A DNA stretch of 64,000 bases from Rubellimicrobium arenae (GTDB lineage Bacteria; Pseudomonadota; Alphaproteobacteria; Rhodobacterales; Rhodobacteraceae), in contig NZ_JAFMST010000001.1 of assembly GCF_017916275.1 (NCBI RefSeq), positions 62,001 to 126,000 of the forward strand. Direction: 5' to 3'. Positions 59,110 to 64,000 of this stretch are shown here, piece by piece. The first letter of the stretch is position 1. Each line of letters starts with the position of its first letter. A program made the translations under genes and the position numbers. The notes beneath the pieces are model-generated. The model was not told where the DNA came from. It did not search any database and was given only the letters and a program-made list of their open reading frames with translations.

Positions 59110-61641
59110 CTATTCCCGCGCGCGGAGGATCCGGGCGGGGCGGGCGGCGAGGGGACGGAGGGCGAAGGCCAGGCCGGCGAGGAGCGTCGTCAGCGTGCCG
59201 CCCAGGATGATGCCCACCGCGTTGCCCCAGACGACGCGGAAGTCCGCGTCCATCACGAAGCGCATCACCGCCCAGGCCCCCAGAAGGCCCGCCGCCAGGG
59301 CCACCACGCCCGCCGCCAGCCCCAAGAGGGCCGCGCGCAAGGCGAAGCTGCCGAGGATCAGCCGCCGTTCCGCGCCCAGCGTCTTGAGGATGGCGGCCTC
59401 CCAGGCGCGGCTCCGTTCCCCGGCGGCGGCGGCCCCGACGATGACCAGGAGACCGGTCGCCAGGGTGGCGAGCGCCGCCACGCGGATCGCGGCGGTGACC
59501 CCCTCGATGATGCGCTGCACCTCCTCGACCGCGTCGCGGATCCGGATCGCGGTGATGTTCGGATAGGCCTGGGCGAGGTCGCGCAGCAGGGGGCCTTCGG
59601 CGGCCTCGGTGGCGTGGATCGTGGCGATCCAGCTATGCGGCGCGCCGGCGAGGGCCGACGGGTTCAGGGACAGGATGAAGCCCAGCCCGGCGCTTTGGAA
59701 ATCGACCTCGCGGAAGTTGGCGATGGTCGCGTCGATGTCGCGTCCGAGCACGTTGAGCGTGAGCGTGTCCCCGATCCTGAGCCCGATCTCCTCGCCGGCC
59801 TCGGCGGCAAAGCTCACCAGGGGCGGGCCGTCGTAGTCCTCGGGCCACCATTCGCCCGCGGTGATCGTGGTGCCGGGCGGCGGCGCGGCCGAATAGGTGA
59901 TGCCCCGGTCACCGTTGACCGTCCAATGGCCATGGGCGACCTCATCGGCGGGGCGGCCGTTGATCTGGGTGATCAGCCCGCGGAGCATGGGCGCGGCCTC
60001 GACCCGCTCCACGCCGGGGCGGGCGGCGAGGCGGCTGCGCAGGTCGTCGATCTGGTCGGGCTGGATGTCCAGGACGAAGTAGGAGGGCGCGACCTCGGGG
60101 AGGTCGCCGGAGATGGCGCGCCGCAGGTTGCCGTCGATCTGGCCGACGGTCGCCAGCACCGACAGCCCCAGCCCCAGGGACAGGACCACGGGCACCGCCT
60201 CGCCGCCATGTGCGCCGATGGCCCCGAGCGCCAGCCGCAGCGCCGGCCGCCCCCGCGCCCGGCCCGAGAGGCGTCGGGCGAGCCGCCGCGCCAGCGTGGC
60301 CGACAGCGCGAGAAGGAGCAGAGCCCCCGCGATCCCGGCCGCCGTCCAGAGCGTCAGCGCCGGAGAGCCCTGGAACCACGAGGCGACCGCCAGGAGCGTG
60401 GCGAGGATGAGGCCCGTCGCCAGAAGGTAGGGCAGGCGCGGCAGCCTGGCCCCGCCCGCGAGCGCATCGCGGAACAGCGTGGCGGCCCGGATGTCCCCGG
60501 CGCGCGCCAGGGGCCAGAGCGTGAAGAGCAGCATGGCGAGCAGGCCGTAGACCAGCGCCTCGCCCAGGGGAGCCCAGTAGAGGCCGAATACGGCGGGCAC
60601 GGGCAGTTGCGCCTCGATCCAGGGCGCGAGGAGCAGGGGCCCGCCCACGCCCAGCATCAGGCCCAGCGCGATGCCGGCAAGGCCGAGCGTCCCGATCTGG
60701 AGGAAGTAGCTCCCGAAGATCGTCGCGCGGGAGGCGCCCAGCGTCCGCAGGGTGGCGATGACCTCGGTCTTGGCCGAAAGGTAGGCGCCGACCGCCGCGG
60801 ACACGCCGACGCCGCCCACCGCCAGACCCGAGAGGCCCACGAGGACGAGGAACCGGCCCAGGCGCTCCACCACCTCCTGCGTGCCGCCCGCGCCGTCCCG
60901 CGCGTCGCGCCAGCGCATCCCCCGGTCCTGCCACAAGGTCGCCGCCTCCTGCGCGAGCGCGTCGAGGTCCGCGTCCGGGGGCAGGTCGAGCCGATACAGG
61001 GTGTTGAAGAGCGTGCCCTCGGCCAGGAGCCCGGACTGGGCGAGATCGGCGCTGAGGACGATGGTCTTGGGGCCGAGCCCGAAGCCGGCGGTGGAGTTGT
61101 CCGGAAAGCGCAGGATCAGCGCGGCCAGCGTGAAGTCCTGCCGCCCCAGCCGCACCTTGTCCCCGACCGACAGCCCGAGCCGGTCGGCCAGCACGCGCTC
61201 CATGACGAGGCCCGGCAGGCCCCCCCCGTCGAGCGCCTGCGCCAGCGGCATCGGCGGATCGAGCTCCACCTCGCCGATCAGGGGATAAGGGTCGTCGACC
61301 GCCTTGACCTGGGTCAGCGCCCGGTCGGCCCGGCCCTCGGGGTCGGCGACCGCGAGGCTGCGGAAGTCCACGACCTCGGACAGGCGGCTGCCGCGGGACT
61401 CGAGCCAGGCGCGCTCCTCCGGAGTGGCGAAGCGGTAGGTCAGCTCGGCCTCGGCGTCGCCGCCCAGGAGCCGCGCGCCCTCGCGCTCCAGTCCGGCCTC
61501 GATGGCGGTGCGGACGGTGCCCACGGCGGCGATGGCCGCGACGCCCAGGAGCAGGCAGAGCAGGAAGATGCGGAACCCGCGCAGGCCGCCCTTGAGGCCG
61601 CCCCGCAGCTCGCGCCAGGCCAGGCGGGCGGCGACGGTCAT
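59110..61641 (-). CDS. FtsX-like ABC exporter permease (YbbP family)
   Basis: This 843-residue membrane protein has the two-repeat FtsX/MacB layout: one N-terminal anchor (GFRIFLLCLLLGVAAIAAVG), a large periplasmic region, central membrane segments (about residues 250-460), a second periplasmic region and a C-terminal trio of segments ending LLAGLAFALRPLAARPARIL. It belongs to the YbbP-type permeases, thought to export or extract lipids, lipoproteins or small molecules. The start overlaps the ATPase stop by 4 bases. The neighbour is an SGNH esterase, reproducing the E. coli tesA-ybbA-ybbP grouping. Confidence 0.9.
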   Translation of the reverse strand: MTVAARLAWRELRGGLKGGLRGFRIFLLCLLLGVAAIAAVGTVRTAIEAGLEREGARLLGGDAEAELTYRFATPEERAWLESRGSRLSEVVDFRSLAVADPEGRADRALTQVKAVDDPYPLIGEVELDPPMPLAQALDGGGLPGLVMERVLADRLGLSVGDKVRLGRQDFTLAALILRFPDNSTAGFGLGPKTIVLSADLAQSGLLAEGTLFNTLYRLDLPPDADLDALAQEAATLWQDRGMRWRDARDGAGGTQEVVERLGRFLVLVGLSGLAVGGVGVSAAVGAYLSAKTEVIATLRTLGASRATIFGSYFLQIGTLGLAGIALGLMLGVGGPLLLAPWIEAQLPVPAVFGLYWAPLGEALVYGLLAMLLFTLWPLARAGDIRAATLFRDALAGGARLPRLPYLLATGLILATLLAVASWFQGSPALTLWTAAGIAGALLLLALSATLARRLARRLSGRARGRPALRLALGAIGAHGGEAVPVVLSLGLGLSVLATVGQIDGNLRRAISGDLPEVAPSYFVLDIQPDQIDDLRSRLAARPGVERVEAAPMLRGLITQINGRPADEVAHGHWTVNGDRGITYSAAPPPGTTITAGEWWPEDYDGPPLVSFAAEAGEEIGLRIGDTLTLNVLGRDIDATIANFREVDFQSAGLGFILSLNPSALAGAPHSWIATIHATEAAEGPLLRDLAQAYPNITAIRIRDAVEEVQRIIEGVTAAIRVAALATLATGLLVIVGAAAAGERSRAWEAAILKTLGAERRLILGSFALRAALLGLAAGVVALAAGLLGAWAVMRFVMDADFRVVWGNAVGIILGGTLTTLLAGLAFALRPLAARPARILRARE

Positions 61642-62336
61642 TCGGCGGCCCGCGCGGCGGCAGGGTCCTCGGCGAGGCGTCCGTCGCGGAGGCGGACCAC
61701 CCGGTCGCAGCGCCCGGCCAGCCGTTCGTCGTGCGTCACGAGGACCAGCGTCGCGCCGGCCCGTTCGCCCAGGCCGAACAGCAGGTCCACGATGGCCTGG
61801 CCATTCGCCTCGTCGAGGTTGCCGGTGGGCTCGTCGGCGAGGAGGAGCCGGGGCCGTCCGACCAGAGCGCGGGCCAGGGCCACGCGCTGCTGCTCGCCCC
61901 CGGACATCTGCGACGGATAATGGTCGGCCCGGGCCGCGAGGCCCACGGCCTCCAGCTCGGCCCGGGCGCGACCGAAGGCGTCGCGCACCCCCGCCAGTTC
62001 GAGCGGGGTCGCCACGTTCTCGAGCGCGGTCATGGTCGGGATGAGGTGGAAGCTCTGGAAGACCACTCCCATATTCTCACGGCGGAAGCGGGCGAGCCCG
62101 TCCTCGTCCATCCGCGTGAGGTCCTGGCCCAGGGCGCGGACCTCGCCCCCGGTCGCCCGTTCGAGGCCGCCCATGAGCATGAGGAGCGACGACTTGCCCG
62201 ATCCGCTTGGACCCACGAGCCCCACGCGTTCGCCCTGCGCCACGCCGAGCGTGATGCCGCGAAGGATCTCCACCGGGCCCGCATTGCCGCGCAGCGTGAG
62301 CCGCGCCTCGGACAGCGAAAGGGCGGGGTCTGTCAT
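61638..62336 (-). CDS. ABC exporter ATP-binding protein (YbbA/LolD-like)
   Basis: This 232-residue ATPase has Walker A VGPSGSGKSS (around residues 41-50), Q-loop VFQSFHLIPTM, signature QMSGGEQQRVALARAL, Walker B LLLADEPTGNLDEANG and the switch His in LVTHDERLA. The D-E-P-T-G-N-L-D sequence is characteristic of the LolD/MacB/YbbA group. It works with the permease downstream. Its ATG shares two bases with the divergent esterase ATG (CATG at 62334-62337), so the two genes must have overlapping promoters. Confidence 0.92.
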   Translation of the reverse strand: MTDPALSLSEARLTLRGNAGPVEILRGITLGVAQGERVGLVGPSGSGKSSLLMLMGGLERATGGEVRALGQDLTRMDEDGLARFRRENMGVVFQSFHLIPTMTALENVATPLELAGVRDAFGRARAELEAVGLAARADHYPSQMSGGEQQRVALARALVGRPRLLLADEPTGNLDEANGQAIVDLLFGLGERAGATLVLVTHDERLAGRCDRVVRLRDGRLAEDPAAARAAE

Positions 62337-63021
62337 GGAGTCTCCTGTCCGGCGTGCGTTCCGGCTGGGATATGGAGGGTGGCGGCGCATCCGCAACCTC
62401 GCTCTCGCGGTGTTGCTCGCTTCGCCCGCCGCCGCGCAGGAGCCCGCCACGCTGGTCGCGCTGGGGGACAGCCTGACGGCGGGTTACGGCCTTGCCCCGG
62501 AGGACGGCTTCGTGCCCCGGCTGGCGGACTGGCTGGAGGGTCACGGCGCGCAGGTCGAGGTCAGGAACGCCGGCGTGTCGGGCGACACCACGGCCGGAGG
62601 GCGGGCCCGCCTGGACTGGGCGCTGGGCGAGGACGCCGACGCGATGATCGTCGCGCTGGGGGGCAACGACTTCCTGCGGGGCATCGACCCCGCCGAAAGC
62701 CGCGAGAACCTCCGCGCGATCCTTCAGACGGCGCGGGACCGCAGCGTCCCCGTGCTGCTGGTCGGGATCGACGCATCGTCGCAGTACGGGCCGGACTACG
62801 AGGCGGCGTTCGACGCGATGTACCCGGAGCTCGGGCGCGAGTTCGGGGTAATGGTGGAGCCCGATTTCTTCGCGGGCCTGCGCAGAGACGGCGCCGGGCT
62901 GGCCGAGGCGCGGGACCGGTATCTCCAGCCGGACGGCATCCATCCCAATGCCGAGGGCGTGGAGCGGATCGTGGACCAGCTGGGTCCGCGGGTGCTGGAG
63001 CTGCTGGAGGCGGCGCGCTGA
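62335..63021 (+). CDS. tesA: SGNH-family arylesterase/lysophospholipase (TesA-like)
   Basis: This 228-residue exported hydrolase has a signal region up to ASPAAAQ (about residue 34) and SGNH blocks: ALGDSLTAGYGL with the catalytic Ser, NAGVSGDTTAGG, IVALGGNDFLRGI with the oxyanion Asn, and LQPDGIHPNAEG with the catalytic Asp-x-x-His. TesA-type enzymes hydrolyse thioesters, arylesters and lysophospholipids in the periplasm. The ATG at 62335 overlaps the ATPase start on the other strand. Both genes probably deal with lipids or membrane components. Confidence 0.9.
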   Translation: MESPVRRAFRLGYGGWRRIRNLALAVLLASPAAAQEPATLVALGDSLTAGYGLAPEDGFVPRLADWLEGHGAQVEVRNAGVSGDTTAGGRARLDWALGEDADAMIVALGGNDFLRGIDPAESRENLRAILQTARDRSVPVLLVGIDASSQYGPDYEAAFDAMYPELGREFGVMVEPDFFAGLRRDGAGLAEARDRYLQPDGIHPNAEGVERIVDQLGPRVLELLEAAR

Positions 63022-63028
63022 GGCGGGC

Positions 63029-63679
63029 CTAGTACCAGGGCTCGCCGGTGGACTGTTCCCAGGCCAGGAGGTCGTTGTAGCTCATGACCGGCCGCAGCGG
63101 GCCGTCGTCGGCGGCGATGTAGTTCGGGTCCTGCGGCAGGCAGCCCCGCCCGCAGAGCTGGCGGACCGTCATCGTGTCCGTGTCCACGTGCCAGAGCCGC
63201 CCGCCCGGCGTGGCGATGTAGCCGTCGATATCGTCGATCGCGTCGGTGGCGACATCCTGCGAGGTCGGCCATTCCGACGCATAATACGGGCTGTAGGTCG
63301 AATGCGTGTGGAACGAGGCCACGAGCCGCATCTCGGGCGGGATCCGGGGCAGGGGGCAGGACGCCTCGGTGCCGCCCAGGATCGGAGTGGACATCCAGGT
63401 GCCGTCCGGGGCCAGCCCGATGTAGCCGCAGAACTCCCGGTTCTCGGCGAAAGAGCGGTGCTGGAGGTCGGTGAGGATCGCGGTGACGAAGGCGCGCTCC
63501 GTCCCGGTGGCGGTCGCCTCGACGACGTCGTGGCGGCGGGCGCCGGGGAACGGGCCGGTGGTCACGATGCGTTCGGACGGGTCGGGACCGGGCGCGTTGC
63601 CGGTCATGTCGGGATAGGGGGCGGCGCAGGCGGCAAGGGCCGCCAGCGCCACGAGGGAAAACGCGGCCAGGCGCGTCAT
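63029..63679 (-). CDS. DUF4329 lipoprotein with JAMM-like motif
   Basis: This 216-residue protein has a lipoprotein signal (MTRLAAFSLVALAALAAC, lipobox L-A-A-C) and a domain with ENREFCGYIGLAPDG, SFHTHSTYSPYYASEWPTSQD and DIDGYIATPGGRLW. The Glu, H-x-H and the trailing T-x-x-D resemble the JAMM (JAB/MPN) metalloprotease motif E...H-x-H-x10-S-x-x-D, with Thr in place of Ser. It should be anchored in a membrane facing the periplasm. Deubiquitinase-like peptidase activity is only inference; DUF4329 has no function known to me. It is convergent with the esterase (7-base gap). Confidence 0.78.
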   Translation of the reverse strand: MTRLAAFSLVALAALAACAAPYPDMTGNAPGPDPSERIVTTGPFPGARRHDVVEATATGTERAFVTAILTDLQHRSFAENREFCGYIGLAPDGTWMSTPILGGTEASCPLPRIPPEMRLVASFHTHSTYSPYYASEWPTSQDVATDAIDDIDGYIATPGGRLWHVDTDTMTVRQLCGRGCLPQDPNYIAADDGPLRPVMSYNDLLAWEQSTGEPWY

Positions 63680-63700
63680 CTGCGCCCGCCGCCTCCCGGC

Positions 63701-63907
63701 TCAGGCCAGCTGAAGGTTGACAGCGGATTCGCGGCCGTCGCGGCCGGATTCGATGTCAAAGGTGACCTTCTGGTTGTCCTTGAGGCCGGTCAGGCCCGAA
63801 CGCTCAACGGCGGAGATGTGGACGAACACGTCCTTCTTGCCGCCATCGGGGGCGATGAAGCCGTAACCCTTGGTGGTGTTGAACCATTTCACGGTGCCAG
63901 TGGCCAT
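63701..63907 (-). CDS. cspA: Single-domain cold-shock protein
   Basis: This 68-residue protein is one CspA domain: [20 protein letters not shown] with RNP1 KGYGFIAP, then [16 protein letters not shown] with RNP2 VFVH. It binds single-stranded RNA and prevents secondary structure. The ATG at 63907 has GGAG at a good distance; an in-frame ATG at 63919 gives four extra residues and is less likely. The 93 bases upstream to the window edge (63908-64000) would be its 5' leader, which may extend further. A second, two-domain member of the family is at 11591-12094. Confidence 0.95.
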   Translation of the reverse strand: MATGTVKWFNTTKGYGFIAPDGGKKDVFVHISAVERSGLTGLKDNQKVTFDIESGRDGRESAVNLQLA

Positions 63908-64000
63908 CGTGGTCTCCATTAAGTTCACTCCGCTCGCGGGATGCAGCGGACCGGCTCGTCAGTGCTGATCGATGCCCTGGGCCGTAACGGAGACAGTGGT

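Noticed and set aside
59614-61920. A 768-residue plus-strand frame over the ABC permease and ATPase
   Set aside because: Antisense shadow with arginine/glutamine repeats and no recognisable domain; the minus-strand genes have complete motifs.

Overview
The window is 64 kb of GC-rich, tightly packed chromosomal DNA. It reads as an alphaproteobacterium of the Rhodobacteraceae/Paracoccaceae type: the order leuA, mreBCD, mrdA, rodA, hydroxyacid reductase is one I associate with that group, as are the two-domain cold-shock protein, the many ABC importers for small organic nutrients and the FadR-type GntR regulators. I cannot name the genus. I see no insertion sequence, prophage, integrase, CRISPR array or rRNA. 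One tRNA (Gln, anticodon TTG) is present.

Layout. (1) 1-3.1 kb: the tail of an unknown gene and a carbohydrate ABC importer (binding protein, permease, ATPase). (2) 3.2-9.3 kb, minus strand: a compact seven-gene type VI secretion accessory cassette (DUF6484, DUF2169, a ketosynthase-fold protein without its catalytic cysteine, a DUF4150/PAAR-like protein with a probable C-terminal toxin, a SUKH/SMI1-like protein, a DUF3396 protein and a TIGR02270 protein). No T6SS core genes and no VgrG are in the window. (3) 9.3-12.7 kb: a zinc-type CDF exporter and a double cold-shock-domain protein among long stretches with no convincing gene. (4) 12.7-37.7 kb: the metabolic heart of the window, three adjacent modules that look dedicated to hydroxyproline isomers and related imino or amino acids. 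Module A (12.7-25.0 kb) has an aminotransferase, two SDRs, a proline-racemase-family enzyme, an aldehyde dehydrogenase, a D-amino-acid-dehydrogenase-like flavoenzyme, a DapA-family enzyme, a polar amino acid ABC importer, a GntR regulator and a third SDR. Module B (25.1-29.1 kb) has a fused aconitase X (known in bacteria as cis-3-hydroxy-L-proline dehydratase), a HTH-cupin regulator and an Ldh2-family reductase of the delta1-pyrroline-2-carboxylate reductase type. Module C (29.4-37.7 kb) has a second ABC importer with another proline-racemase-family enzyme, a paralogous GntR regulator, and a HypD/HypO/HypRE-like set. (5) 37.8-44 kb: a small lysine-rich protein, tRNA-Gln, kdsA, nhaA, a uracil-DNA-glycosylase-fold protein, an SseB-like protein and a GhrA-like reductase. 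(6) 43-48.7 kb: the cell-shape operon mreB-mreC-mreD-mrdA-rodA. (7) 48.9-64 kb: a SulP transporter without a STAS domain, leuA with a leucine-rich leader peptide, an exported MORN-repeat protein, a PfkB sugar kinase, a Tat-exported metallo-beta-lactamase-fold hydrolase, a small metallopeptidase, gltX, a DUF983 protein, a lipoprotein-exporter-like ABC pair divergent from an SGNH esterase, a DUF4329 lipoprotein and cspA.

How the parts work together. In region 4 the three proline-racemase-family paralogs carry three different catalytic pairs (Ser/Cys, Ser/Thr, Cys/Cys). Together with aconitase X and the Ldh2 reductase this suggests that trans-4-, trans-3- and cis-3-hydroxyproline are all consumed. 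The epimerase/oxidase/deaminase branch would end at alpha-ketoglutarate semialdehyde, and the 3-hydroxy isomers would be dehydrated and reduced to L-proline. The same palindrome, TGTCGACA, occurs three times in the GntR/binding-protein intergenic region of module A and once (as CGTGTCGACACG) in front of the hypD-like gene of module C, so the two paralogous GntR regulators may share an operator. All three ABC importers have a perfect GC-rich hairpin directly after the binding-protein gene, which would favour excess binding protein over membrane components.

The best candidates for something new are the three-paralog hydroxyproline island with its shared operators, the uncharacterised PAAR-like effector with its immunity candidates, and the leuA leader peptide with two mutually exclusive stems.
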